64,000 bases of DNA, from positions 1 to 64,000 of the forward strand of contig CAIPAH010000014.1 in the NCBI GenBank assembly GCA_903862955.1. The letters run 5' to 3'. Made by a program: the position numbers and the translations under genes. The notes beneath the pieces are model-generated. The model saw nothing but the letters and a program-made list of their open reading frames with translations, was not told the origin of the DNA and did no database searches. This DNA comes from an uncultured Opitutia bacterium (GTDB lineage Bacteria; Verrucomicrobiota; Verrucomicrobiia; Opitutales; Opitutaceae). Each line of letters starts with the position of its first letter. Position 1 is the first letter of the stretch. Positions 37,026-46,004 of this stretch are shown in pieces.

Positions 37026-37102
37026 GATGGGTGGGGGATGGGTTGGCCGGTTCTTGCCGGAAGTGGCGGTAGGGCGTTTGTCGTATGGGCTTGATCTGGG
37101 CG

Positions 37103-38608
37103 TTAATCGCCTGGGCGGGCCCATTCGCGCGCTCGCTCGAGCGCCCGGCGCCAGTCGGCCAGGCGGGCGGCGCGTTCCGACGCGGTGACGGCCGGTTCGA
37201 ACCGGCGCGCCGCGCGCCACTGCTGGGAGATCTCATTCAGATCCGACCAGAAACCGACTCCGAGCCCGGCCAGGTAGGCCACGCCCAGCGCGGTGGTTTC
37301 GGTGACCTGCGGGCGCACCACCGGTTTGCCGAGAAGATCGGCCTGGATTTGCATCAACAAATCAGAGCGGGACGCCCCGCCATCGACCCGCAACTCGCTT
37401 ACGGCAATGCCCGCGTCCGACTCCATCGCCCCCAGCACATCGACGGTTTGCAGCGCGATGGCATCAAGTGCCGCCCGCGCGATGTGCGCACGGGTGGTAC
37501 CCCGGGTCATGCCGAGCAAGCTGCCGCGCGCATAAGGATCCCAGTGCGGTGCTCCCAAACCGGTGAACGCCGGCACCAAGATCACGCCCTCGCTGGTGGT
37601 GCACCCCGCCGCGAGCGTTTCGATTTCCTCCGCTTTGGCAATGAAGCCGAGTCCGTCACGCAGCCATTGGATGATTGCCCCGCCCATGAAGATGGAGCCT
37701 TCCAATGCGTAGGTTGTGGCACCGCCGAGTTGCCAGCCGACGGTGGACAACAGGCGGTTACGGGACGCGATCGGCCGCGCGCCGGTGTTCATCAAGAGGA
37801 ACAGACCGGTGCCATAGGTGTTCTTGGCCATTCCCGTCTGCCAACAGGCCTGCCCGAACGTGGCGGCCTGCTGGTCGCCGGCGATGCCGCTGATCGGTAC
37901 GCTCGTGCCGAACAAGGCAGGATCGGTTTTTGCGACGACCCCGCTGGACGGCACGATTTCCGGCAACACCGCTCGCGGGATCCCGAACAGCCCGAGCAGC
38001 TCGTCATCCCACGCCAGCGTGTGGATGTTCATGAGCGACGTGCGGGAAGCGTTCGAGACGTCCGTCACGTGCCGGTGGCCGCCGCTCAGTTGCCAGACCA
38101 ACCAGCTGTCGATCGTGCCGAATGCGAGTTCGCCGCGCTCGGCGCGAAGGCGGGCTCCCGGCACATGGTCGAGTAACCACGCGAGTTTCGTGGCCGAAAA
38201 ATAGGGGTCAATCAGGAGGCCGGTCTTCTCCTGAATCCGCGCCCCCAATCCCTTCGCGGTGAGTTTTTCACACTCCGCGGCCGTGCGGCGATCCTGCCAG
38301 ACGAGGGCAGGATGGACCGGCGCGCCGGTCGACCGCTCCCACAGCACCGCGGTTTCACGCTGATTGGTGATGCCGATGGCCGCCACATCGGCGATGCCGG
38401 CCCCAGCTAGCCCGACCACCGCGTGGGCCACGGTCAGTTGCGATCGCCAGATCTCGCCCGGATCGTGTTCCACCCAGCCAGGATGGGGATAGTGCTGCGC
38501 GTGCTCGCGCTGCGCCATCGCCACCGGCGTGCCTTCGCGGTCAAATAAGACGGCGCGGGAACTGGTGGTCCCCTGGTCCAAGGCGAGAATGTAGCGCTTG
38601 GCCTTCAT
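37103..38608 (-). CDS. glpK: Glycerol kinase
   Basis: A 501-residue FGGY kinase. It has [17 protein letters not shown] at the start, [37 protein letters not shown], the conserved [11 protein letters not shown] and [11 protein letters not shown], and the signature [22 protein letters not shown]. It makes sn-glycerol 3-phosphate with ATP in the cytosol. It lies 24 bp after the sulfoquinovosidase gene and 77 bp before glpD. No glpF is present, which fits glycerol being made inside the cell by the GH31 enzyme. Confidence 0.95.
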   Translation of the reverse strand: MKAKRYILALDQGTTSSRAVLFDREGTPVAMAQREHAQHYPHPGWVEHDPGEIWRSQLTVAHAVVGLAGAGIADVAAIGITNQRETAVLWERSTGAPVHPALVWQDRRTAAECEKLTAKGLGARIQEKTGLLIDPYFSATKLAWLLDHVPGARLRAERGELAFGTIDSWLVWQLSGGHRHVTDVSNASRTSLMNIHTLAWDDELLGLFGIPRAVLPEIVPSSGVVAKTDPALFGTSVPISGIAGDQQAATFGQACWQTGMAKNTYGTGLFLLMNTGARPIASRNRLLSTVGWQLGGATTYALEGSIFMGGAIIQWLRDGLGFIAKAEEIETLAAGCTTSEGVILVPAFTGLGAPHWDPYARGSLLGMTRGTTRAHIARAALDAIALQTVDVLGAMESDAGIAVSELRVDGGASRSDLLMQIQADLLGKPVVRPQVTETTALGVAYLAGLGVGFWSDLNEISQQWRAARRFEPAVTASERAARLADWRRALERAREWARPGD

Positions 38609-38632
38609 GTGGGGTTGATCTTCACGGTTGGA

Positions 38633-40651
38633 TCAAGCGTTTGCCAAGGCGAGTAACTGGGACTGCATCGCGCAGCCCTGGCGCACGAACACGGGTGGCT
38701 GGCCCAAGGGCGCCGCCACGGTCACGCGTGCACCGCCGTCGAATTCCCGCCCCGTCCACAAATGGATCCAACGGGCCCCCGCCGGGAGGTAGGGTTCCCA
38801 GGAGTCGCGCCCTGCGGCGTGCACGGGCGCGACGAGCAGGTCCGCGCCATAAAGGTATTCGTCCTGGATCGTGTAGGCCTGCGGGTCCTCCTCGAAATGC
38901 AGGAAGAGTGGACGCTGCAGCGGCAATCCCTGGGTTGCGGCCTGTTCCGCGAGTTGCCGGACATAGGGAACCAAGGCGGCGTAGATGCGGGTCATGCGGG
39001 CGAAATGCGCCAGGACCCCGTCATCCTGCCAGAACTGGAAATTCTCGTCGGGTCGGTTGCCCTCGTGAGTGCGCATGACCGGGGTGAAGGCGGCCATCTC
39101 GGCCCAGCGCTGGAACAGCTCCGGAGTGCGCCGGTTTCCAAACAGGCTGGTGTAGCCGCCAATGTCGCTGTGATGGTAGGCATTGCCCAGCAGGCCCGAC
39201 GAAAGCGCGCCGCAGATGACCGTCTGCAGGCCGTCGTGCCGGGAGAAGTCCACGGACTGGTCGCCCGCCCAGAGAAGCGGGCAATGCGCTTGGATGCCGG
39301 TGTAGCCGGCGCGCATGAAATAAAGCACATCCCCTTTGCGTCCGGCCTCCGCTACTGCGTCGGCGTTGACCTTGGCCCACATCGTAGGCCACGCGTTGTG
39401 CATCAACATCGCGTCGGCGCCGCTCGCGAGTTTGACGTCGGTGGGCAGGTATTCGCCGAAATCGGCCATCCAGCCGTCCAAGCCCGAATCAATCATCTCC
39501 TGCCGGATCACGCGGCGTCCATACCACCGGGCGGCCTCAGGATTGGTGAAATCAACCACGCCGCAGCCAAACTCGCCAAAATCCACGATGTATTCGCCGC
39601 CCGTTGCGTTCGTGGCCAGATAGCCGGCCGCGCGCGCCTCCTGGTAGATCACACCGTCGCTGCACAAATAGGGTGTGACGTAACCGAGGAAGCGGACACC
39701 GCGGGAATTAAGCGACGCCACCCACTGGCGCGCATCCGGGTAGCGCTTTTCATTCCAGTGCCAGTCCCAAAACAGGCGGTTGCCGAACGACGTCTTGCGC
39801 AGGCCCACCCAGTCCTCGCACCACAGCGCGGACACCTTGACGCCGTGCTTGCGACTCAGCTCCAGGATGCGCTCCGCATGTTCGGGACCGTTCTTCAGCC
39901 CAAGGATCGCGCCCTTGAAAACCCAATCGGGGAGCGCGGGCTGCCGGCCAAACCGGGCGGAAATGCGCTCAACCAGACCGATGAAGCTTTTGGCGGCAAA
40001 CAACTCGATGCGGGCGGGCACGGCCCAGAATTGGAGCTCGTGGAATTCCGGATGGCGGAAATCAAAATCGGCGTACGCCGTGGTCTCGGCATGCAGGCAA
40101 TAGTGGTCCGAGGAAACGTAGGTGGGCTGCGGATAGTTGGTGGTGTAATAGTCGCCGCCCGCCTTTCCGGTCACGTCGGCCTGCCAGGTGAGATAAGTGG
40201 ACTTGTCGCGGCCGACGCCCGGCTCCGACGTCCAGAGCGGGAAATGCCGCCCGCGCAAATTAAAGTAAGACATCTGCTCACCGCCGCCCCAGACCTGCTC
40301 GGCGGGCTGCGCGTTGACGCGCCACCACAAGCGGTTGACTCGGTTGGACGCAGGAGAAAATTCGACCACTGCGCCCGGCCCTTCGACGCGAACGGTCAGC
40401 TCCAACTCCACTTCCGTTTGCGCCGAACGCGCCAAAGACACCCGCACTCCACCAGCTACCGCCTCAACCCGGGCATGCCGCAGGGGAACCCGCTCCTCCA
40501 CGTAGTCTTCGAATTCAAAATTCCCACGGTGCATCTTGACCGACGCCACCCCGAACCCGACGAAACAGCACGGGACGCCCGGGGAATGCGCCATGAGCTG
40601 CCGGCCCTCATGCCAGAACGCCCAGGAGTCTTGGGTAAATTTGAGTTCCAT
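38633..40651 (-). CDS. yihQ: GH31 sulfoquinovosidase
   Basis: A 672-residue GH31 enzyme expected to hydrolyse alpha-sulfoquinovosides such as SQ-glycerol. The nucleophile Asp is in WMADFGEYLPTD (about residue 397) and the acid/base Asp in WAGDQSVDFS (about 465). The sulfonate-recognition set recalled for the K-E-R-W-Y subtype of YihQ can be read: Lys in GLKNG (~253), Glu in CEDWVG (~278), Arg and Trp in TSFGNRLFW (~292, ~295) and Tyr in HHSDIGGYT (~500), with spacing close to E. coli YihQ. No signal peptide is seen, so the glycoside must enter the cytosol. It is first in an operon with glpK and glpD. Confidence 0.87.
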   Translation of the reverse strand: MELKFTQDSWAFWHEGRQLMAHSPGVPCCFVGFGVASVKMHRGNFEFEDYVEERVPLRHARVEAVAGGVRVSLARSAQTEVELELTVRVEGPGAVVEFSPASNRVNRLWWRVNAQPAEQVWGGGEQMSYFNLRGRHFPLWTSEPGVGRDKSTYLTWQADVTGKAGGDYYTTNYPQPTYVSSDHYCLHAETTAYADFDFRHPEFHELQFWAVPARIELFAAKSFIGLVERISARFGRQPALPDWVFKGAILGLKNGPEHAERILELSRKHGVKVSALWCEDWVGLRKTSFGNRLFWDWHWNEKRYPDARQWVASLNSRGVRFLGYVTPYLCSDGVIYQEARAAGYLATNATGGEYIVDFGEFGCGVVDFTNPEAARWYGRRVIRQEMIDSGLDGWMADFGEYLPTDVKLASGADAMLMHNAWPTMWAKVNADAVAEAGRKGDVLYFMRAGYTGIQAHCPLLWAGDQSVDFSRHDGLQTVICGALSSGLLGNAYHHSDIGGYTSLFGNRRTPELFQRWAEMAAFTPVMRTHEGNRPDENFQFWQDDGVLAHFARMTRIYAALVPYVRQLAEQAATQGLPLQRPLFLHFEEDPQAYTIQDEYLYGADLLVAPVHAAGRDSWEPYLPAGARWIHLWTGREFDGGARVTVAAPLGQPPVFVRQGCAMQSQLLALANA

Positions 40652-40806
40652 GGCGGTTAGGGACTAAGAGGGTCGTGACCCACCGGAAGACAAGCAGCGC
40701 ATGCGACGAAGAGTGACCGGAGCTGCTCGTCAAAGCCGGCGGAGGATCGGAAAGGGGAGTGCGGGGAAGCGGCCACAGGAACTGATTGGGGAGGCGGGCA
40801 CGAATA

Positions 40807-40820
40807 ATTTGTATTCAAAA
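40807..40820 (-). promoter_or_regulatory. Weak candidate operator for the GH31-glpK-glpD operon
   Basis: Minus strand TTTTG-AATA-CAAAT. It has the same 5-4-5 architecture as the island palindrome with C-to-T and G-to-A changes in the arms, followed by an ATT-rich stretch. It is 156 bp upstream of the GH31 start. Weak on its own. Confidence 0.3.
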
Positions 40821-40973
40821 GAACACCGGCGAAATGGCCTGTCAATTGTCGAATCACCCGGGAAAACGCCGGCCATGAGACGAAAACAATACCTCGCAAC
40901 AGTCGCGCGCGGCGCGTGTCCGGGCTTGCAAAATATCCTTGTGCTTTGTGCGGGGGTGGGTAACAACTGATTT

Positions 40974-40987
40974 ATTCGAAAGCGAAA
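40974..40987 (+). promoter_or_regulatory. Candidate operator upstream of the TonB receptor gene
   Basis: ATTCG-AAAG-CGAAA, nine of ten arm positions matching the TTTCG-N4-CGAAA palindrome. It ends 28 bp before the receptor ATG. Because the site is symmetric it could also act on the divergent GH31 operon. Confidence 0.6.
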
Positions 40988-41015
40988 GAATCGTCGGTCC
41001 TAACCCCTAACCCCC

Positions 41016-43391
41016 ATGAACTGCTCATTCGCCCGTCCCGGGCACAACGATGCCCGCATTGGCCGACTTCCCGGCCTCTTTGTTTGGCGCCTGCTCTCCC
41101 TCGCCGCGTTCGCCGTCGCCCCCGCGCTGGCCCAAGGCGACAACCCGGCCACTCCCGCGGCCAGCCCGGCTGCTCCCGCGGTGGCCGAGGAAGAAAACGC
41201 GGCCACTCCCGCCGTTCCCGCCGCTAAGGAGGATGACATTGTTCGACTCCCCAAGGTGAGCGTCAGCGCCACGCTGCGTGATGAACCGCTCCTGTCGGTG
41301 CCGATTCCGGTCGCCGTTTTGTCCGGCGCCCAGATGTTGCAGTCCAACCTGCGTGGCCTGAGCGATATCACCTCTCAGATGCCGTCGCTGACCTTTCGTG
41401 CGGGAGCGTCCAACAAGGACACTTCGCTGCTGATCCGCGGTGTCGGTACGATCACGACTTCACCCGGCGTCGAGCCCGGCGTCTCCACGGTGGTTGACGG
41501 CGTGGTTTTGGCCCGCCCGGGACAATCCACGATGGACCTGATGGACATCGATCACGTTGAAGTGCTGCGCGGACCGCAGGGGACGCTGTTCGGCAAGAAT
41601 TCCTCGGTCGGTGCCGTCAACATCGTATCCACGGATCCATCGCCGAACACCCACAGCTTTTTGAATGTCGGATATTTCGGAGCGGACACCGAGGAATCGG
41701 TTCGCGCCGGCGTCTCGGGTACCATCGTACCCAACAAGCTCTTGGCGTCCGTCGCGTTCATGTATGACCACTTTGACGGCAATGTGGACAATGTCTTCCT
41801 CCATGAGAAGGTGAACGGCTTCCGCAACTGGGGTATGCGGGCCAAGCTGGTCTACGCGCCCAGCACCAACTTCAAGGCGACCTTCATCCTCCACTACATC
41901 GATTCCTACTCCACCCAGCCGAATGAAGGTCCGTTTGTCCGGGCTTATAACACCAATTTCCCGGCCCTGGTGACGACGCCGACCTCGGCCGCCACCCTTG
42001 CCGCGATCTCGCCCGTGGTGCCGACGGAAAACAACCTGCAGATCAACAGCGGGCTGCTGGGTCGCATCCAGGACTTCAACGACGGCGTTGCAGCCAACCT
42101 CGAATGGTCCGTGGGCGGCTACAAAGTGACGTCAATTACGGCCTACCAAAATTGGTACAACAACCAGCATGAGGACACCGGTGTCGTCGCGTCGCCCACG
42201 GTTGGATACACCGTGTCGTGGGACAATGGTCATCTCTGGTTTGACCAGTATTCCGAGGAGCTGCGCCTGACTTCGCCGACCGGAAAGTTCTTCAACTTTG
42301 TCACCGGCCTTTATTGGCAGAAGGCCATCGACACGGAGACCTACCGGCGCGACATCACCCAGGAGCCGACCGCGGGCACCCTGGTGCCCAACACCGGTGA
42401 GGCTCACTACGGCACGGACTCGAGCAATTACTCGGCCTATGGCGAAGGCACTTGGAATATTTCAAAGACCTTCCGGGTGATCACGGGTCTGCGGCTGACG
42501 CGCGACGATCTTCACTTCTATCATTCGCGCATTTCCACCTCAGCGGTCGCAGTGCCCGGCATTCAACCCACGCTGGCGCCCCATGACGGCACGACGAGTT
42601 CGAACGGCGTCTCCGGGCGAGCCGGCGTGCAATACGATCTGAACAAGGAGACCATGTTGTTCGCGACCTACTCGAAGGGTTACAAGGGCCCGGCTTACAA
42701 CGTGTTCTTCAACCAGACCGCCCTCCAGGTGCTCCCCTTGGATCCCGAAACCTCTGATGATTACGAACTCGGAATCAAGGCGCTGACCTGGCACGGCCGG
42801 CTGCAGTTCACGGCGACGCTGTTCAGCACGACCTATCAAAACTACCAGGCCAATGAACCCACGACCGTTCTCGGTACGCCGGTCACCAACCTGATCAACG
42901 CCGGGCAGGTCTCGTCCAAGGGCATTGAAGCGGACTTGCGGGTCCGGCTGACGTCGCAGCTGACATTGTCGGTGACCGCCTCCCGCATCGACGCCGTCAT
43001 CGACAACTTCAACAAGATTGTCAGCACGATCAACTACAACGGACAGCCGTTGCCCTTTGCGCCGAAGTTCAAGGAGGACACCTTGCTGGAATTCCGGACC
43101 CCGATCACCAACAAACTCGATCTCACGGTGACGACGGATTATGCGTACCAAACGAAGCAGCAATACCAGATCACCCAGACGCCGGACACCATCCAAGACG
43201 CCTACGGACTCTGGAACGCATCGGTCGCGTTCGCGCGCCCGTCCGACGGATGGCGCGTGGCCTTCATTGGCAAGAACCTGACCAATACCCACTACGCGAC
43301 TCTGCTGACTGAAGCCGGTGGCATGGTTTGGCGCACGGTTCCGCGGGACAACAGCACCTATTTCGGGGTTACGGTGCGCAAGGACTTCTGA
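41016..43391 (+). CDS. TonB-dependent outer-membrane receptor
   Basis: A 791-residue receptor. The signal peptide lies in LLSLAAFAVAPALAQG, followed by an Ala/Pro-rich spacer. The plug (LPKVSVSATLRDEPLLSVPIPV, SLLIRGVGT, then VEVLRGPQGTLFGKNSSVGAVNI) and a long beta-barrel end in the aromatic YFGVTVRKDF. The sequence looks like the iron-siderophore/sucrose-type subgroup rather than SusC. With the operator upstream and an MFS gene downstream, uptake of SQ-glycerol or SQ across the outer membrane is the likely role, by context only. Confidence 0.92.
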   Translation: MNCSFARPGHNDARIGRLPGLFVWRLLSLAAFAVAPALAQGDNPATPAASPAAPAVAEEENAATPAVPAAKEDDIVRLPKVSVSATLRDEPLLSVPIPVAVLSGAQMLQSNLRGLSDITSQMPSLTFRAGASNKDTSLLIRGVGTITTSPGVEPGVSTVVDGVVLARPGQSTMDLMDIDHVEVLRGPQGTLFGKNSSVGAVNIVSTDPSPNTHSFLNVGYFGADTEESVRAGVSGTIVPNKLLASVAFMYDHFDGNVDNVFLHEKVNGFRNWGMRAKLVYAPSTNFKATFILHYIDSYSTQPNEGPFVRAYNTNFPALVTTPTSAATLAAISPVVPTENNLQINSGLLGRIQDFNDGVAANLEWSVGGYKVTSITAYQNWYNNQHEDTGVVASPTVGYTVSWDNGHLWFDQYSEELRLTSPTGKFFNFVTGLYWQKAIDTETYRRDITQEPTAGTLVPNTGEAHYGTDSSNYSAYGEGTWNISKTFRVITGLRLTRDDLHFYHSRISTSAVAVPGIQPTLAPHDGTTSSNGVSGRAGVQYDLNKETMLFATYSKGYKGPAYNVFFNQTALQVLPLDPETSDDYELGIKALTWHGRLQFTATLFSTTYQNYQANEPTTVLGTPVTNLINAGQVSSKGIEADLRVRLTSQLTLSVTASRIDAVIDNFNKIVSTINYNGQPLPFAPKFKEDTLLEFRTPITNKLDLTVTTDYAYQTKQQYQITQTPDTIQDAYGLWNASVAFARPSDGWRVAFIGKNLTNTHYATLLTEAGGMVWRTVPRDNSTYFGVTVRKDF

Positions 43392-43415
43392 GTCCACCTG
43401 TCGCGCGGTATTTAT

Positions 43416-43461
43416 GCCGCCTCGTCCGGAAGCCAATCCTGGCGAGGCGGCTCAACTTTTC
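43416..43461 (+). terminator. Stem-loop terminator after the TonB receptor gene
   Basis: A perfect 9-bp stem, GCCGCCTCG (43416-43424) with CGAGGCGGC (43443-43451), and an 18-nt loop, 25 bp after the receptor stop, followed by TCAACTTTTC. The T-run is short. Confidence 0.65.
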
Positions 43462-43610
43462 TGCGGGGCGTACCTAACCGGCCGGGCCAATAGTTTGCCT
43501 CGTTCGTCCGGCCCGGTTCAACTGATCCAAACCATGAAGCCGCGTTCCTCGGACCAGGGTACTCAACCCGCGGGCAGCTGGCCGGTGGCGCCCCCTTAGC
43601 CACAACCGTC

Positions 43611-44930
43611 ATGACGCACCCCAACCCCATGGAAGAGGCCCCCGGAGGCTCCCCGGCGCGGCTGCGCTGGTATCATGGGGTTTCGCGCGCGCAATGGCTG
43701 GTGCTCGTGATTGCCTGTGCCACGTGGATCTTCGACTCGTACGACGCCCAAATTTTCAACGTGACGCGCACCGACATCCTGGCGGATGTCCTGCACCTGC
43801 GCCCGGGTGATGCCGCGATCAAGTTTTGGGGTGAGATGTTCCTGGGCATCTACCTCATCGGCGGGGCGATTGGCGGGAGTTATTTTGGATCGCTGGCGGA
43901 CCGGATCGGCCGACGGCCGACGATGATCATCACGATCCTGATCTACACGACCTTTTCCGGACTCACCTGCCTGGCGCAGTCGGGCTGGCAGGTGGCGGCG
44001 CTCCGATTTGTGGTGGCGATGGGCACGGCGGGGGCGTGGGCCGTGGGTGCCTCATTCGTGGCCGAGGTTTTTTCTGCCCGGTCCCGCGCCCAGGCGGGCG
44101 CGATCTTTCATTCCACCAGCAATATCGGCACGGCCCTGGCGTCGCTGGTCGGCATGGCGGTCGGGACCAACTGGCGACTCGCCTATTTGCTGGGGGTGGT
44201 TCCGGTCGTGATGGTGTTCTGGGTCCGGGCGTGCGTGCAGGAATCGCCGAGTTGGAAGGAACAGGCGGACAAGGTGGGAAGCCAGCCGCGCGGCAATTTC
44301 AAGGACCTGCTCCTGGTGCGCCCTTGGGCGCCGCGAGCGCTCCTGGGCATGTGCCTCGCGGCCGTGGGCATCGGGACCTATTGGTGCATCACCGTCGGGG
44401 GCCAGGATCTGGTGCAGGATTTTCTCATTCGGCACGGCGTCACCGCCGCCGCGGCCCGGCCGCGGGCCCAGTTTGCCTACGGCTTCCTGATCAACGGCGG
44501 GGGCTTCCTGGGCGCGATCGCCTTCGGCCCGTTGGCGCATTGGCTGGGACGCCGCCGGGCGTTCGGCGCCGTGATGCTGGGGGGAATGTTCATCGTGCCC
44601 GTGACATGGTATCTGCCCCAGAACTACGGCCAGTTGCTTTGCCTCCTGCCGCTCTATGGTTTTCTGACCTTTGGGTTTCATGCGGGATTTGCCTTTTATT
44701 TTCCCGAGCTGTTTCCGACCCACCTCCGCGGCACGGGCACGGGCTTTTGTTTCAATGGTGGACGGCTGCTGGCGGCGGTGGTCCTGGGTTTCTCCGGTTG
44801 GCTGAAGTCCCGGCCCGGCCTCGATCTCCGGCAGGCGGTGTGCATCCTGGCTTTGTTCTACCTGGCCGGACTGGTCTGCCTGTGGTTCCTCCCTGAAACC
44901 AAGGGCGAAAAGCTGGCGGAGATGACTTGA
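43611..44930 (+). CDS. MFS transporter, candidate SQ or SQ-glycerol importer
   Basis: A 439-residue protein with twelve predicted helices. It has the MFS loop motif between helices 2 and 3 (GSLADRIGRRPTMI) and its half-repeat (GPLAHWLGRRRAFGAV), and the sugar/acid-porter end FLPETKGEKLAEM. The N-terminus includes DSYDAQIFNVTRTD, as in aromatic-acid/sialate-type MFS proteins, so the substrate is probably an anion. It lies 219 bp after the TonB receptor gene. Together they could form the uptake route for the anionic sugar. The role is inferred from context. Confidence 0.85.
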   Translation: MTHPNPMEEAPGGSPARLRWYHGVSRAQWLVLVIACATWIFDSYDAQIFNVTRTDILADVLHLRPGDAAIKFWGEMFLGIYLIGGAIGGSYFGSLADRIGRRPTMIITILIYTTFSGLTCLAQSGWQVAALRFVVAMGTAGAWAVGASFVAEVFSARSRAQAGAIFHSTSNIGTALASLVGMAVGTNWRLAYLLGVVPVVMVFWVRACVQESPSWKEQADKVGSQPRGNFKDLLLVRPWAPRALLGMCLAAVGIGTYWCITVGGQDLVQDFLIRHGVTAAAARPRAQFAYGFLINGGGFLGAIAFGPLAHWLGRRRAFGAVMLGGMFIVPVTWYLPQNYGQLLCLLPLYGFLTFGFHAGFAFYFPELFPTHLRGTGTGFCFNGGRLLAAVVLGFSGWLKSRPGLDLRQAVCILALFYLAGLVCLWFLPETKGEKLAEMT

Positions 44931-44941
44931 ACCCAAGTCAT
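44922..44941 (+). terminator. Perfect hairpin over the MFS stop codon
   Basis: ATGACTTG-AACC-CAAGTCAT, an 8-bp stem with a 4-nt loop that includes the stop codon. No clear T-run follows directly (CCTCGACTTGG), so termination is only possible. Confidence 0.4.
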
Positions 44942-45026
44942 CCTCGACTTGGATGCAGTCGTCCTTTTCCGCGGGGGCCGTTGTCGGCGATTGGTCGTTG
45001 CCGGAATCAGGTGAGTCCGGTGCAAC

Positions 45027-45941
45027 TCAACCGGCGGTCCGGAAAATCATCCGCCGGTGGGACCAAAGGCTATCCGTCGAATAGAGGATCAGCGCCGCCC
45101 AGATCAGAGCGTAGCATTGGAAGCGTCCGACGTCGAAGGCCTCCCGGTAAATCAGCAACCCAACGAGGAATTGCACGGTCGGTGCAATGTATTGCAGCAG
45201 CCCCAGCGTGGTCAGGCGGATTCGCCGCACGCCGTAGGCAAACAGCAGCAGGGGAATGGCAGTGATGACCCCCGCGCTCAGTACGTAGGCCTGCACCAAA
45301 GGGCCGACGTGAACGAAGTCGCCTGTCCCGGTGTGCGCCCGCCAGAGGAGAAACGCCGCCGCCAAAGGGGCGATGGCGAGGGTCTCCACTGTCAGCCCGG
45401 CAATCGGCCCCAACGCAGATTTCTTTTTCAGAAATCCATACGCGCTCCAAGTGGCCGCGAGCGACAGCGCAATCCACGGAGGGTGACCGACGCCAGCCAG
45501 CAGGAGGGTAACGCCGAGCGCGGCCAGGGCTATGGCTGCCCACTGCAGGCGGCGGAGGCGTTCGTGCAAAAAGAGGTAACCCAGGGCAATGTTGCAGAGC
45601 GGGATCAGGAAATTGCCCAGGCTTGATTCAATGATGTAGCCGGCATTGACCGCCCAAACATAGATCGTCCAGTTGCACACGAGCACGAGGCCACTCAGGC
45701 CATAAAACGCAAAAATCCGGACGCCGGCGAAAGCGGGGCGCAGTGCGCCCAAGTCGCGTTGTATAGCCAGGACCGCCAGCAGAAAGAGCGGCAACCAGAA
45801 CGAACGGTGGGCAATAAGTTCGACCGCGGAAACGCCCTGGATTTGCTTCCAGTAAATCGGGATGATGCCCCAAAGCAGAAAGGCCGCGGTCGCTGCCAGG
45901 GCGCCGCGAGGATCGACGGAAGGGGAAGCTTCGGAGGCCAA
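45027..45941 (-). CDS. rarD: RarD-type EamA family transporter
   Basis: A 304-residue protein with ten membrane helices in two EamA halves. The opening ALAATAAFLLWGIIPIYWKQI and the stretch NWTIYVWAVNAGYIIESSLGNFLIPL are typical of RarD. Family members export or import small metabolites; the substrate is unknown. It is convergent with the MFS gene and has no obvious operator. It may be part of the SQ cargo or an independent gene. Confidence 0.88.
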   Translation of the reverse strand: MASEASPSVDPRGALAATAAFLLWGIIPIYWKQIQGVSAVELIAHRSFWLPLFLLAVLAIQRDLGALRPAFAGVRIFAFYGLSGLVLVCNWTIYVWAVNAGYIIESSLGNFLIPLCNIALGYLFLHERLRRLQWAAIALAALGVTLLLAGVGHPPWIALSLAATWSAYGFLKKKSALGPIAGLTVETLAIAPLAAAFLLWRAHTGTGDFVHVGPLVQAYVLSAGVITAIPLLLFAYGVRRIRLTTLGLLQYIAPTVQFLVGLLIYREAFDVGRFQCYALIWAALILYSTDSLWSHRRMIFRTAG

Positions 45942-46004
45942 TGGGCGAGACTGGGACCGGGCGGTCGCGACGTCAAACGGTCGCGACGCAATGTGCAGCG
46001 ATTT

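Larger units (their letters stand above)
40652..41015. other. Divergent regulatory region between the GH31 operon and the TonB receptor gene
   Basis: A 364-bp gap between start codons with no supportable gene. It contains one good operator (40974-40987) near the receptor gene and one weak one (40807-40820) nearer the GH31 gene, and an AT-rich patch around 40800-40820. Probable promoters for both directions lie here, but I could not fix -35 and -10 elements. Confidence 0.6.

Noticed and set aside
43533-43599. Short frame before the MFS gene
   Set aside because: Twenty-odd codons with no ribosome-binding site or recognisable features.
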